A stretch of DNA of 64,000 nucleotides from Neurospora tetrasperma FGSC 2508 (GCF_000213175.1 NW_009799104.1:94114-158113), one strand, 5' to 3'; shown: positions 24,749 through 36,210, numbered from the stretch's first letter. Notes: a model not told the origin generated them from the letters alone. A program made the numbers and translations.

Positions 24749-26125
24749 CTAAAACTTCCACCCCTTAGGACCGCCCCAAGTGCCCTTGACCATGGCATTG
24801 AAGTACACCCAAGGGAAGAAGTCCTTCTTCAGGTGGTAGAAGGCCCGTCTGGGGGTTCCCTGATCCAAGGCACCACCAACAATGGGCAGTCCACCAAACG
24901 TCTCCTTGGGCACACCCGCATACTTGAACTCGGCCAACATGACCTTGCCATACTCGGTCACCAGCGGGCACGAAGTGTATCCATCATACTCCAGCGCCGG
25001 CTCCTTGCCCTCCAGGCTCCTCAGCAGGTTGCCGACAAGAACGGGGGCCTCCGCAGTGATAGCCGCCGCAGTCTTGGAAGTAGGCAAGCTCGAAGCGTCA
25101 CCGGCCGACCACACATTCTTGAACTTGTTTGACTGGGTAGTAGCCTGGTTCACATCGACGAAACCAGCCGCGTCAGCCACCGCGCTGTTCTTGACAAAGG
25201 CGTAGGGGCCCATCTTGGGGACGACGTGCAAGAGGTCAAACTCGCGCGTAACCTTCTCCTCGCCCTTGGCGAAAATAGCCTTGTTGCCGTTGACCTCCAC
25301 AAGATCGTGCGCAAAAAGACCCTCCACGCCGCGCTCCTTGCGCAGCTCCTCCAGGCGAGCAGAGTACTTTGGCACGCCAAACATCGCCGGCAAAGCGGTC
25401 GCGAAGGCGATCTGGATCGCGCCTGACGAGGGGTTGGAAGGGTTGTAAAGTCCCGCGCGCTTCCAGTGGTCCAGAGCCAGCCACATGGCCTTTTGCGGGG
25501 CACCAGCGCACTTGATGACACCAGCGGGTTGCGTGAAGATGGCCTGGCCGCGCTTGAGCTTCTCGATGGTGGGGAAAACCTTGCTCACGGTATGAGCGCC
25601 ATAAATAGTCGACACGGGGGCGCTGGGGTCAGCGAGCGCTTCGGGCAGACCCTTGATCTTGTCGTAGGTGATCTCGATACCGGGAACAACGACCAAGTGC
25701 TCGTAACCGATCTTGTCGCCATTGGCGAGAGTGACGGAGTCCGTCTCGGGGGAGAGCTGAGAAACAGCCTGGTTGTAGAACTTGAGCTTGGGGTCGATGA
25801 GGGAAGCCTCGTCGCGGCGCAGAGAAAGGGGGTCCTTGAGCCCGCCGCCGACGAGCGTCCAGCCGGGCTGGTAGTGGTGGTACTGAGCCGGATCGATGAC
25901 GGCAATCTCCTCGGGCGAGAACTTGCCGGTGCGCAGGAGCTGGTGAGAGATGGATAGGCCGGCCGCACCACCGCCTACTACGACGATGCGGTGCGAGCGG
26001 GAGGTGCCAGTGACGGGGGCAACGGAAGCGAAGCCCCGACGGGAAAGAGGGACGGCGAGGGCGGCACGGGGGGCAGCGCGGGTGGCTGCCGTGAGGGCCG
26101 TCTTGGTAACGAGTGAGCTGCTCAT
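24749..26125 (-). CDS. sqr: Sulfide:quinone oxidoreductase, mitochondrial
   Basis: A single-exon 458-aa protein. Residues 1-40 form an Arg/Ala/Ser-rich mitochondrial presequence (RRGFAS). FAD-binding VVVGGGAAGLS starts at residue 48. The conserved catalytic cysteines are at about 206 (AGVIKCAGAPQKAMW) and 386 (YTSCPLV). The second FAD motif is VWSAGDASSLPTSKTAAA. The enzyme oxidises H2S at the inner mitochondrial membrane, passes electrons to ubiquinone and loads sulfane sulfur on an acceptor. This is the eukaryotic SQRDL/Hmt2 type by length and motif set. It is divergently transcribed from the persulfide dioxygenase gene at 26784, which acts on its product. Confidence 0.95.
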   Translation of the reverse strand: MSSSLVTKTALTAATRAAPRAALAVPLSRRGFASVAPVTGTSRSHRIVVVGGGAAGLSISHQLLRTGKFSPEEIAVIDPAQYHHYQPGWTLVGGGLKDPLSLRRDEASLIDPKLKFYNQAVSQLSPETDSVTLANGDKIGYEHLVVVPGIEITYDKIKGLPEALADPSAPVSTIYGAHTVSKVFPTIEKLKRGQAIFTQPAGVIKCAGAPQKAMWLALDHWKRAGLYNPSNPSSGAIQIAFATALPAMFGVPKYSARLEELRKERGVEGLFAHDLVEVNGNKAIFAKGEEKVTREFDLLHVVPKMGPYAFVKNSAVADAAGFVDVNQATTQSNKFKNVWSAGDASSLPTSKTAAAITAEAPVLVGNLLRSLEGKEPALEYDGYTSCPLVTEYGKVMLAEFKYAGVPKETFGGLPIVGGALDQGTPRRAFYHLKKDFFPWVYFNAMVKGTWGGPKGWKF

Positions 26126-26783
26126 CTTGAATCTGTATCCGCTATCGGAGACTGAGCTGATGTGGTGGAGTGAATGTGAATTGGTGTTTTGAGTTAAAAA
26201 GAATGTCGTGATACGACAGTCAGCGAGTAAGTGAGTGAACTCAAAGAAAAAAGACTGTTAAAGTGCCGCCGGATTTGTAACAAATCTCAAACTAGTGTAA
26301 GCGCGATCACCTCATCGTCGACCTCTCATGTTGCGTTGCTGAGTCAACCTCCCGGCCCACACCCGATAGCCGCCGAGTGGGGCTCCTTTGACGGATTCCG
26401 GGGGCCGGTTATCGGCGGGTGCAAAATTTGCCATAGAGCCCCGGTCGACGGCGATTAGGTGTGGGAGCACGGACCACCCATCTTCCAAAAACATCATGCC
26501 ACTCACTCGATAGCGCCCGCTTGGGTCATTCCAAGTCACATGTGTCCCTTGACCCCGAACAGTTCGGCGACCACCTCATCGGTGATGGATTGCTATGTAA
26601 TACTCGGTGGCGTTCATCCCCGGGATATAGACGCCGCCCGGCCTCCGGGACTCGGCCAGGAAGTGTGATGTGATATATATCTGTGAGATCCGTGATGATT
26701 GAGCTGATGTTACCTAGCGCATGCAATTAGGTATTTTTGATCCAACACTCCCATATCTCAACCGTCACATATTGAATATCACC
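26126..26783. promoter_or_regulatory. Shared divergent promoter region of SQR and persulfide dioxygenase
   Basis: 658 bp between the two start codons, with the genes head to head. Co-regulation by sulfide or sulfur status is an inference from the layout. No exact CYS3-type site (ATGRYRYCAT) was found by eye. Confidence 0.6.
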
Positions 26784-27980
26784 ATGACATCTCTACAACC
26801 TTACCTCGCAGAAGTCTGTGAGACAACCTCCAGTCTCTTGACCAGCAGCACCTGCGCTCCATGTCTTTATCACATCCGACATCTCACAACATCGTTTCCA
26901 AGGAGTGCATCACGAATCGCCACCACTAGATCTCTCAGCTCCACATCTTCAGCATCAACCTCTCAAAGGAGGACAATCTATCGATCCCATCGACCTCATC
27001 TACAACAATCACATATTGTTCCCACAAACTCCATCCAACCCTTTCCACTACGCCGAACATACACCACCACCACGTCACCACCAGAACCAACAATAACCCC
27101 CCTCTTCGAACCCATCACCTCCACCTTCCAATACCTCGTCGCCGACCCCCTCACCCTAACAGCCGCCATCATCGACCCCGTCCTCGACTACTCCCCCCTC
27201 GACAACTCCATCTCCACCACCTCCGCCGACGCCCTTCTCTCCCTCATCGCCTCCAAGGGCTACAGAATCGCTTGGATCCTCGAAACCCACGCCCACGCCG
27301 ACCACTTATCTGCCTCTTCCTACCTGCAGAAACAATTAACAGAATCCCAAGGAGAAGCACACAAACCCCCCATCGGCATCGGCAAACGCATAGGTACCGT
27401 CCAAACTTTATTCAGCAAGCGGTACGGAGTCCCAGACGAAGAAGTCAAAGAAGTATTCGGCCACTTATTTGACGACGACCAAGTCTTTCGAATCGGCAAC
27501 CTTGAAGCGAAAGCCATTCATCTTCCCGGCCACACCCCCGATCACTTGGGGTATCAAATCGGTAACAACGTCTTCTGCGGCGACAGTCTGTTCAATGCGG
27601 ACATAGGAACCGCGAGGTGTGATTTCCCTGGCGGGAGTGCGCAGGATCTGTACCGCTCCGGCCGAAAGTTGTTGCAGAGTTTACCGGATGAAACCAAGAT
27701 TTGGACTGGGCATGATTATCCTCCCGAGAACAGGAAGGAGCCGGTGCCGTGTTTGACGGTTAGAGAGCATAGGGAGAGGAACAAGCATTTAAGGGATGGG
27801 ATCACGGAGGAGGAGTTTGTCAAGGCCAGAGAGGAGAGGGATCGGGACTTGGCGGCGCCGAGGCTGTTGCATCAGAGTTTGCAGGTGAATATTCGGGCGG
27901 GCAAGTTGCCGGGGGAGAATGAGAGTGGCTTGAGGTTGTTGCATCTGCCGGTCAAAATCAAGACGGATAAGAATTGGTGA
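26784..27980 (+). CDS. Persulfide dioxygenase-like metallo-beta-lactamase protein (ETHE1 type)
   Basis: The start at 26784 (CACCATGAC context) is preferred over 26721, which lies in a poorer context; 398 aa. The N-terminal about 90 residues are Ser/Thr/Arg-rich and suit mitochondrial import. The metal-binding set of the family is present: HAHADH at residues 169-174, GHTPDH from residue 250, CGDSLF...DIGTARCDF, and WTGHDYPP. ETHE1-type enzymes oxidise glutathione persulfide to sulfite with a single non-haem iron, directly after SQR in mitochondrial sulfide breakdown. There is no fused rhodanese domain. The C-terminal region (ENRKEPVPCLTVREH) also fits the family. A plain hydrolase such as glyoxalase II is less likely given the DIGTARCDF segment and the neighbour. 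Confidence 0.9.
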   Translation: MTSLQPYLAEVCETTSSLLTSSTCAPCLYHIRHLTTSFPRSASRIATTRSLSSTSSASTSQRRTIYRSHRPHLQQSHIVPTNSIQPFPLRRTYTTTTSPPEPTITPLFEPITSTFQYLVADPLTLTAAIIDPVLDYSPLDNSISTTSADALLSLIASKGYRIAWILETHAHADHLSASSYLQKQLTESQGEAHKPPIGIGKRIGTVQTLFSKRYGVPDEEVKEVFGHLFDDDQVFRIGNLEAKAIHLPGHTPDHLGYQIGNNVFCGDSLFNADIGTARCDFPGGSAQDLYRSGRKLLQSLPDETKIWTGHDYPPENRKEPVPCLTVREHRERNKHLRDGITEEEFVKAREERDRDLAAPRLLHQSLQVNIRAGKLPGENESGLRLLHLPVKIKTDKNW

Positions 27981-28842
27981 TCTGGACGGTTTAGCAGGAA
28001 AAGGTAGTCGAGAAAGGAGGAAGGTAAAGAGGAGGAGATCACGATTTAATAATAGATTATCAACCGTAAGAGTCTGCGTACGGCGGTTGAGACGGCTCAT
28101 CATGTATCCAAGGTGTTTACGACCCGAATGCATCCCTCAAACACTATATCAATCGAAACACCCCACCCTGATTCTCACATGTCGAAGCGCATTTGGATAT
28201 ATATTTGTAACGTTCTGGGAACTCTGCAAGGCCTTGCTCGAACTCGCAGTATCGGACTGTGAGTTTCCAGTCTGCTTTTATGACAGGGTAAGACGGTGAA
28301 ATCACGACGAGATGAGCTGAGGTTTGTGATCAGATGATGATGATACAGATTAGGTAGAGGTACCTAGTACCCCAATAGCAGTGACCAGCGCCCTCACATT
28401 CAAGTAGAACCACTTGTAGATACTCCATCATGATGGCCTTCCTGACAAGCACGTTGTCCTGATCTTGGGACTTCCGATGATCGATGTGACAGCAGGTGGC
28501 ATGAAAATCTGACTGACTAGTTCAGTCCATGCCGATGCCTACCGAGTGCTCCAGTCAAGACCTCGGACGACTGTCCGCTGCGCTAGGACGACCATGAGGC
28601 GTCCGAACCCAGACTGTCGTGTTCCAATGAAGTGCGTATACGAATTACCGCACTACCTGTAAACAAAGAGAGGAGACCCAAAAAAGGGAATAAATCAAGA
28701 AAACAGCTAGTCAGTCGGTAAAAGTTAGCAAGAAAAAGATGACAGCGACAGGGCAACAGAACCATGGGAGAACGTACAGGCCAATTCAAGTGTTGACCAT
28801 ACCACCAGATACCAATACACAAATCCTCATCACTCTATGTAA
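27981..28842. other. Intergenic between convergent genes
   Basis: 862 bp of unique sequence after the persulfide dioxygenase stop and before the F-box gene stop. It presumably holds two 3' UTRs. No coding or RNA feature recognised. Confidence 0.5.
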
Positions 28843-30447
28843 TCATCTCTCCTCCTCCACCTCCCACCCAAGGTCCCAACTCTCGGGCCCCCACGGATCA
28901 GCCTCCAACGCATATGATACCACCTCCAGCTCATGCTGCTCAATCCACTTCAACTGATCCTGCAGCCTCCGATACGTCTTTTCGTAGAGATGATAATCAT
29001 CGTACCAAACACGGAACCACGAGTCCATCGTAGAGGCCATGATCTCTTCGTTGGAGCGAATGTCCGAGATAGCTGGGCGCACGGGTCGTAAGCCTTGGTA
29101 CATGCGCTCGACAAAACTCGTGAAGCAGGTGAAACGTCGCGAGAGCTCATCGAGCTGGTGTGTAGTGAGGAAGGGTTCAGCCAAGAGGTCCTCTCCTTGA
29201 ATGGGAAAGTCGGAGACAATGGACTTGCCGTACTCGACCCAGTAGTTGGCAAAGTCTCCAAAGGGAAGACGGAAGTCGTCGCAGAGCTTGTCCCACCCGA
29301 AGAGAACTTGATATCGAGCCCTTTCGAGCGCATCAACCATTAGCGACCTTGCAAAGGCTACCAGATGCCGTCTGAACGCTGCCATGCCGTGTTCCCTCAA
29401 AAAGCACCGATTACACCTGGGCTCCCTCAGCTCTCCCAATTCAGCATCTTGCACACAATATTTGCTCATCGCATCCGTCAAAAAATGCACCTCTTCGTAC
29501 GCAATAACAGGCAAACGAAACTGTGACGCCTCTCGCCATTTGGCGCAACCGCCGCAGCGAAGGATGCGCATTGTCAAATGGTACGTCTTGTTATCATGGG
29601 CACCGTAATATAAGAAGCGGCGGCCCATTCTGGCGCGAGGGACAGGGTGAAACAGATTGGGGAAACACCTGTCAAAAAAGTTGTAGAAATCCAACTTGCG
29701 CCCAGTGACCACTGGTGAAGGGAGGATGGGCCGCCCTCCGTTGTTCATCGAGTTTTTGTTACGATGCCAGTCGCCCCGGACAAAGATACATTCAATGCAA
29801 CGACGGTTGTGTCGACGGAGGCCACAAATTAGGAGCTCATGGTTAGAGGCAATCTGGTCGTTAGTAGTAAGAATGTCGGCCTCCACGTTTCCGGCCCAGA
29901 GGAACTGGTTGATTCCCCCAGCCTGCCGCATGCTTTCCCATGGGTGGGTGGCCTCATGATACCGCATCCGGACATCGGCAAGTGACTCATCTCGAGCCCG
30001 GATATGGATTCGGTGCTGGAAGATCCTGGCTCTCACGCCGTCATCCCATCTGTCGAGATACCACCATTCGGCCAGGCGATTGGCCTCTCTGCTACCGGGA
30101 GGGGGCTTGCGAAGGTCGAGCCGCAGGATGTTGTGGTTATCGAACCTCGTATGCGGCAGGAGCTTGAGGCAGCCTCCACAAGCGTACTTGTTGGACTCCC
30201 AGTCCTTGGAGCCCATGCGAGGAGAGATGTGGGAATCCCTGCCTCTGAGGAGCGGCGCTATGCCGCCATACTCGGGAATCAGCTCAAGGGCGAGCAGGCG
30301 CTGGAGGAAGTTGATGCGTGTCGGCCTGATGGTGGCTCGCAGAGTCTGGCAGGTTTGGGCCAAGTTGATCAATGAGATGGGATCAACGTTATCCAAGATG
30401 ATGAGGAGAATTTCCAACGGAGCGTTATGCAATGAGATGACAGACAT
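28843..30447 (-). CDS. F-box domain protein
   Basis: 534 aa from the ATG at 30447. An ATG at 30543 would add 32 residues of no clear character. Residues 1-40 (SLHNAPLEILLIILDNVDPISLINLAQTCQTLR, in part) are an F-box, the Skp1-binding motif of SCF ubiquitin ligases. The rest is a Trp/Arg/Cys-rich region without recognised repeats. Several Cys pairs (CGGC, CNRC) could bind metal. This layout is common in fungal F-box proteins of unknown substrate. The DNA upstream is strongly purine-rich on the plus strand, i.e. CT-rich on the coding strand, as in many fungal leaders. Confidence 0.85.
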   Translation of the reverse strand: MSVISLHNAPLEILLIILDNVDPISLINLAQTCQTLRATIRPTRINFLQRLLALELIPEYGGIAPLLRGRDSHISPRMGSKDWESNKYACGGCLKLLPHTRFDNHNILRLDLRKPPPGSREANRLAEWWYLDRWDDGVRARIFQHRIHIRARDESLADVRMRYHEATHPWESMRQAGGINQFLWAGNVEADILTTNDQIASNHELLICGLRRHNRRCIECIFVRGDWHRNKNSMNNGGRPILPSPVVTGRKLDFYNFFDRCFPNLFHPVPRARMGRRFLYYGAHDNKTYHLTMRILRCGGCAKWREASQFRLPVIAYEEVHFLTDAMSKYCVQDAELGELREPRCNRCFLREHGMAAFRRHLVAFARSLMVDALERARYQVLFGWDKLCDDFRLPFGDFANYWVEYGKSIVSDFPIQGEDLLAEPFLTTHQLDELSRRFTCFTSFVERMYQGLRPVRPAISDIRSNEEIMASTMDSWFRVWYDDYHLYEKTYRRLQDQLKWIEQHELEVVSYALEADPWGPESWDLGWEVEEER

Positions 30448-31429
30448 CTTTGGGTGAGGGCTCGAGGTGGACTGGAAATGAGGAGGTAGGGTGAGGTGTG
30501 GCGAGATGGTTAACAAGTTGTGGTTATAATAATATATTCCCACCCAGTCTGGTCAGCTTGTTGTCGCATTGGTTGATGCGTGTCAAACACGAAATCTAGG
30601 TTCCGTTCAATCAAGTTGAAGTGAGGAGAAAGTGTGATGAAGGGAGAGGTTGACGCATCAAGTGAGATGGCTAAAGCCGGCGGCAGGCGATGTCAAATCG
30701 AGTCATACGGTAAGTCTCGTCAACGAAGGGCCAAGTAATCACGATGTAACGTAGAGGTGAGGTCGAGAAGGAAGACCGGGGTGAAAGGGCGGAAGAAGAG
30801 GAGAAGGGGAGAAATGATTAATTCTCAACTTGCAGAACCACAGTGTGAAGCGACCTTGAAGAAGTCTGGGAATACGTGATCAGGTTCAAGGCATCGTCAA
30901 GTTGCATGGCTGCAGGCGACAGATGAGGTTGTATCAAACAAAGAAAAGGAGGCTGATGAAAGACGGCGAGATTGACGTGGAGACCTTAGTTATCGCTATG
31001 AAGAAGGGATATTTTGTGATTCGGTGAAAATGACGGAGATGTGGGTTGAATCACATGAACTAAGAGGAAGAAGCTGGAAGAACGGTGACCGTACGAAATG
31101 CGATTATCAAATGGAGGAAGGAACATCGTCCGAGGTTTTTGATGTGAAGTTGAAGGAAGTGGTACGACGTTGAAGTGGAAGGTACGGTGACACCCGGAAT
31201 AGTGGGGCATGCCCCATTCGAGATACGTACCGTCTTATCTTATCTCGAGCAGCTACTCGTATCAGCTCACGTGATTACCTCAATCGTCACCACCCTCTCT
31301 TGGGAGGACTTCACTCGGCCCTTGACAGCCACAATCACGAATTTAGCAGAGTATGTCACGAGGAGTTTTGTTCATTTTAGCTTGAAGAGTATTTCTGATA
31401 TTCAAAACCATGAGTAACTATCCATTATC
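30448..31429. other. Intergenic upstream of the F-box gene
   Basis: A purine-rich plus strand (30600-31180) probably represents the CT-rich promoter and leader of the minus-strand F-box gene. No other feature supported. Confidence 0.5.
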
Positions 31430-31804
31430 TTAAATTCCTTCGATAAACACTGCATCCCCCTCCCTTTGTTAGCTTGCATTATCATGAAATGTAGTACTTC
31501 CAGCGAGATAAAGTATCTTGGCGGATGGCTCGAAAACCAAAGTTCATCCCAAGGTTGTGAGATGATGCTGGGATATTCAATGCTTACCACAAACCAGACA
31601 AACCACAGCCCTCTCCAACTCTTTATCCGCCTTTTGCTGGACCGTGATGGTTCTCACTCCATTGGGGCACTTGTTGGCATAGTCATCTTCGAATTCGATA
31701 CCCAGCTCTTGAGCCGTGGGGCAACGAATCTTTTCATCAGGGATCGGCTTGGTAGAGCCACAAGTGCGGCAGATGGCGGGAGTGAAGGGGATTTGGAAAC
31801 ACAT
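31430..31804 (-). CDS. Small cysteine-rich protein with a spliced C-terminus
   Basis: Exon 1 31804-31588 and exon 2 31449-31430, intron GTAAGC...GCTAAC...CAG, giving 78 aa. Without splicing the frame ends CLVCGKH; with it, CLVCVFIEGI. The protein starts MCFQIPFTPAICRTCGS and has seven cysteines, including CRTC and CLVC pairs that could form a zinc knuckle. The intron has textbook donor, branch and acceptor, which supports a real gene. No family is assigned and no partner is implied by neighbours. It may be a small zinc-ribbon protein of the kind common in Sordariomycetes. Confidence 0.65.
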
Positions 31805-34511
31805 GTTTGCTGTGGGTGGTGTGTGGTGATACTCGGTGTCTGAGCACTGAGTATCTGTTATTCGCAAGTGAAGGTAGATGAATGTCTTGATCCGTATCTG
31901 GTTGTGACTGTGAGTGTGATCTGATGGCGAGAGATGGAAGACTTCATGTTTGGCTCGGTGTGTCTTTTGCTTTTATATCTTTTTGAAGGTGAAGATTGCG
32001 TGTGATCATTCACCTGAGTTAGGTTCTGTTTCGACATAATTGCATTACATTCCTGATGATGTTCCATGGACGAAGCTGTCATGTCGATACAATGGCCTTG
32101 TTTCGATGAAGAGTGTTGCTGGGCGAAACAATTCGGACAAAGAAAACAAAGAAGATGAGGTCTTAGAGCAGACGAACAACAACGGTAAATTTACTTTGCT
32201 TCGGTGTGTCAATCGGTCCAAGACAGACGAGAAGGATAGAGAATGTGATGGCGAAACAACGAATTTCTGACCTGAACAAACATGAACGAGTACCTGCTTC
32301 CACGACAGATCACTTCTAGTCCTCAAACCGCTATGCCATCTCCACATCGAGCCATTGAAAACTGGAGAATGGCCAGGCCAGTGATTACTGATATGCCTGC
32401 GTTCTGGGACTGCAAATATGTTAAGACAGGGAGCATGAGGGTCACAGAGAAATTCTTCACCAGTGGGAATTGTATTCGATCAATCTGTATCTGAAGAAAG
32501 GATGGGTGCATCAGTGATGATGAGGAACGATGCTTCAAAGCAAGAACACCCAGCCCTTCATGAAATACGTTGCGGTGCTGGGTACTCTCTATAGCAAGCG
32601 AACTAACGTGTTCGCTTTGCTGACTGTCCATTACATCCACATCTGCGCCTGATATGGCATCTTGTGAGTTGTTGCGATGTTTGCCCACGCGGCTCTCGTC
32701 ACTTTGTATTGCTCGCGCGCGTCTTGTTTAGTGTCGGCAACATTGCGATTGGGTGCTCTTCATGTCACATTTGTGTCCTTTCTTCTTTTCACGGCGGAAC
32801 AATGTGCCGATTTGTAACCACGACTATTATTTTGCTGAGAGAAGAGTCATCTAGATGGACGAGCGGAAGGCTACTTGAAGGCCGGCTTGAAGCATGAAGG
32901 GAACGACGCGGAGTAATCGTTTCAATAAGGGTATTTATCATAAGAACAGAGGACAAATTCGAGACGAGTGTCGCTGGAAAGATGCCGTTGCTCTGACGAG
33001 AGCGGTGACTGGTGCAACCGAGGAGGGCCGGGAAGAAGAGAGACGGGAGCCGGCGGCACAACATAACGAACGGGCAGATTTGCTCAGCACCGAAAAGCTT
33101 TCGTTGACAAAGGCAACGCCGCGCTTGCTGATACTTAAAATTGCTCAGCGAACTAGCAGGCATTCGCAAGGGCAGGAGCGACATGAACATCATGTCGAAT
33201 TAAAGTTCACAGTCCTTCGGGCCATCACTTGTAGGATGTGATGTACGACAAGGCTTGAAGTCGGAATCTGTGGATGTGGTGGCTGATCAGCATTGATATA
33301 CCTATGGCGTGTGCCCAGGATTACTTCGGCCCAAAGCGGTTGATCACCAGTTGTCGTGTAACGTGAGATTAAAGAGGACCCCCAAGCAAACAACTTAGGC
33401 GAAGATTAGTGTAGTGTACACTATTGTTGCCGAAGAGGTCCAGATGTCCAATGGTTTGAGGATTGATTACGTACATATTGGTGTTTGTAAATCGCGCGGG
33501 AATCTCCTCGAAAAGGAGAAGCTATCCAGTACCTATGCCCCTGGTTCGGAATATTTTGGCAACGAAAAGACGTCCGATTGGCAAAAAATGACCCTGATGT
33601 GCGAGTAGAGGTAAGACATGTCGTTGCCCGAAACGTCGCCGAACGCACCCCACTCAGTGAGCTATCAATCGTGATGCTCATCGCTGTGCCAACTAACAGA
33701 AACCCACGGTTATGTCAGGGAGGCCTGCTAAGGGCTGTTACAAGTAGAACATTTACTGTTAGGGCTTGCCACTTGCGGATAATGGTGGGGTGAGAGCTGC
33801 ATAAAGGGACCTGTAGCGGGGATGCTTAGGAGCCACAAGGGGTCTTTTCAGCGCCCTAAGAGGCTGAAGCGGTGGGGCATCACGGCGTTCTGGACTGTTT
33901 GGGTCAAGGAACGATGACATCATAGCATCTGACGCAAGCCCAGGCCTGGCCTGGCCTTGTCTGGACCGTGACCAACCACAAGCGGCGTAACGTCATGGCC
34001 AGGGCAGAAAATCCGATGTCTTGCTTTCTTCTTTCGTCACTCACTGCCACATCCCGGCATCCGTCGTTCAGTCCAGTCCAGTCTTATTTATCGTTGCTTT
34101 GGATACTACCTAGACGGCTACCTAGGTATGCATCAAGGGCAACATTATTGAAGGTTCTCGGCATAGAGGTACCTATCTACCTAGCGTACCCATATACCTA
34201 CCTACCTACCTACATAACTCTGTCTTCTTGTTCTGGACCCCAATTGCAGCAGGGAGACAGGATGCGATCATGCTGATGCCCTCTTGTCCTTCTCCTGTTC
34301 CTACTACTTTACTCAACTACAACTCGATTGATTGATCTCTTTCTTCCTCTTTTCTTTCATTTGGTTCCGGTTTTCATCTATCCCGCCACGCCGATCAGCA
34401 ACTACCCAACCTGCCTGTACATACCTACCTATCTACCCATCTACACCTAGTCTCTAACACCAAACGCACTCGCACCATATCTATTCGACGGACCCACACC
34501 GAGAGCCTCCG
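31805..34511. other. Long intergenic region with CTAC simple repeats near its end
   Basis: 2.7 kb with only unconvincing short frames. Between about 34110 and 34215 the sequence is dominated by ACCTA/CTAC repeats, including CTACCTACCTACCTAC. A CT-rich leader follows to 34511. The final part is likely the promoter and 5' UTR of the membrane-protein gene at 34512. No RNA gene was recognised. Confidence 0.5.
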
Positions 34512-35732
34512 ATGGCCGACAAAGCATCGACGTACGAGCTCGAAAGGAAGGAGGACATGTCCAGTGCCTGCCCATCCTCAGGGCAACTGGACGGGGAAAC
34601 ACTCGAAACAACAACGCAACACCGTCACGGCCACCATCATGGCCATACGAACGGCCTTGCTCCCCCGGGGCACACGCAACCCCATTCCTCCGCCTCCTCC
34701 GCGACAGCTGTCAACATGCCCGCTGGCGTCGACAACATTCCTCTCGACACCGTCCCGACCGTCGAGGACACCCCCGGCCTCCCGCGGCTAAAGTACAACA
34801 TGATGGACTACAAATGGAAGCTCATCATCGTCTCCTCCCTGCTTGTCATCGAGTCGTCATTGTTACCCATCGCCCTCTTTTACGGCCTCTGGTACGGCAC
34901 CGACCTTCGCCACGGAATCGTCTTCGCCATCATTACCGCCTTCTTCGGCCTAGTTACTGGCATCGAATTCGGGCTCCGTTCCCTCAAACTCATCCTCCCG
35001 CGCGACGAATATCGCCCATTGGGTACCGATCCCGTCAAAGACCGGTGGAAATTTGACTTCACCCATATGACGCTTTCGTTCGGGTACACGTACATGACGG
35101 GCATCCTGATTGGCGCGTCGATCCCGCACGAGCCGATAGTCAAACCGTTGGCGATGCCGGTGCCGCTTTTCTTCATACAGATGGGACTTCAATTGTTGTG
35201 GACGGGGTGGGCGAACAAGAAACACAAAAAGGCGCCATGCAGGATTAGTTCGGTCCCCAAGGGAGGGAGGGTACCGCCATTGGTGTTGACGATTGTGGAG
35301 GATATTGTGGCGGTGGATGGTGCTGGAGGCAAGGAGTATAGGAGGGCCATCAATGCCAGGTACGAAGTCAGCAAGAGGTTCAGAGAGATGATTGCGAGGC
35401 AAAATTGGTTTTGGGGAGTGGGAGCGCTGGTGGATGGGGCGGCTACGATGATTGTGATTTGGACGATACCGCAAGAGATTGCGTATGGTGTTGGTATGTT
35501 GTTTAGTCCCCGTTCCCGGTTGAGATGTCGACTATGTATGAGATGCTAACGTTTGGTGCCAACAGCTTGGGCGAGCCCCCTTATCTTCTCGGCGATATGG
35601 ACCGTCATCACCGTCATTTGGGTCAGACGAGATCTACGACGAGAAAAGGCAGAATGGCGAGCAAACGCTGAGCCGTCATTGTCCACTGAAGACACAACCA
35701 CACAGGAGATGCAACAAAGAAGTGTTGTCTAA
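34512..35732 (+). CDS. Multi-pass integral membrane protein of unknown function
   Basis: Exon 1 34512-35493 and exon 2 35566-35732, intron GTATGT...GCTAAC...CAG, 382 aa. The first 95 residues are hydrophilic with a His-rich patch (HRHGHHHGH). About six hydrophobic segments follow, including LIIVSSLLVIESSLLPIALF, HGIVFAIITAFFGLVTGIEF and the exon-2 segment WASPLIFSAIWTVITVIWV. Splicing is needed for that last segment. The hydrophilic C-terminus ends TTQEMQQRSVV. It resembles a conserved fungal membrane protein family, but I assign no function. His-rich cytosolic segments occur in metal transporters, which is only a weak hint. Confidence 0.8.
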
Positions 35733-36210
35733 AGTCAAGGTTGGAAAAAAAAAGAAGTTTGAAGAGTTTTGTTTCTTTGTAGGTCAGCGTACACGGGTTT
35801 GGATGGTCCAGTCTCTTTCGCGTTTCGTTTTCTTTCATCAGGCAATATACCCACGCAATTTTTGACGAGTTAAATCGGTTGTTTCTTTTGCATGATCTGC
35901 TTTTGGTAACTGTCGTCTGCATCTAACCGCCGAGCCCTTGATGCCCAAAGCCAGCTTGAGGTCACCCTGCACGAGGCCGACCGTCTTGCCGGCCCCCATG
36001 ACCCACCTGTCATTTGCAATCCGGCGTCCATAAATTTCCTCATCCCAATCGGTTACTCTTGATGTCTCTGAGGTCAAGCAATTCCCTTTCCATCTCTCAC
36101 CCGCACAATCTTCATCCCTCCTTCAACCGGCGAATGATTTCGCAAGCCCTCAATAAACAAAGCGGCACTTCCAGTATCACGGCGTCAACGTAGCCTCGAC
36201 TTCCTCGAAG
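35733..36210. other. Intergenic region holding copy 1 of the 110-bp repeat
   Basis: 478 bp between the 34512 membrane-protein gene and the first tandem paralogue, both on the plus strand. Apart from the repeat at 35912-36024 no feature is seen; the rest presumably serves as terminator and promoter. Confidence 0.5.
35912..36024. repeat. Intergenic repeat, copy 1 (about 113 bp)
   Basis: Shares about 80-85% identity with 37802-37911, including the identical cores CGTCTGCATCTAA, AGCCCTTGATGCCCAA and CTGCACGAGGCCGACCGT. Each copy lies 190-250 bp upstream of one of two tandem paralogous genes. The minus strand of this copy is open (frame 36077-35838, with GLVQGDLKLALGIKGS); the second copy is frameshifted. 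It may be a duplicated promoter element, a remnant of an older gene or a non-coding RNA. Confidence 0.7.

Noticed and set aside
32323-32688. 121-aa minus-strand frame
   Set aside because: No recognisable motif, no splice or leader evidence.
35838-36077. 79-aa frame over repeat copy 1, faintly like the C-terminal part of electron-transfer flavoprotein alpha
   Set aside because: Only a few residues fit and copy 2 is frameshifted, so no gene is claimed.
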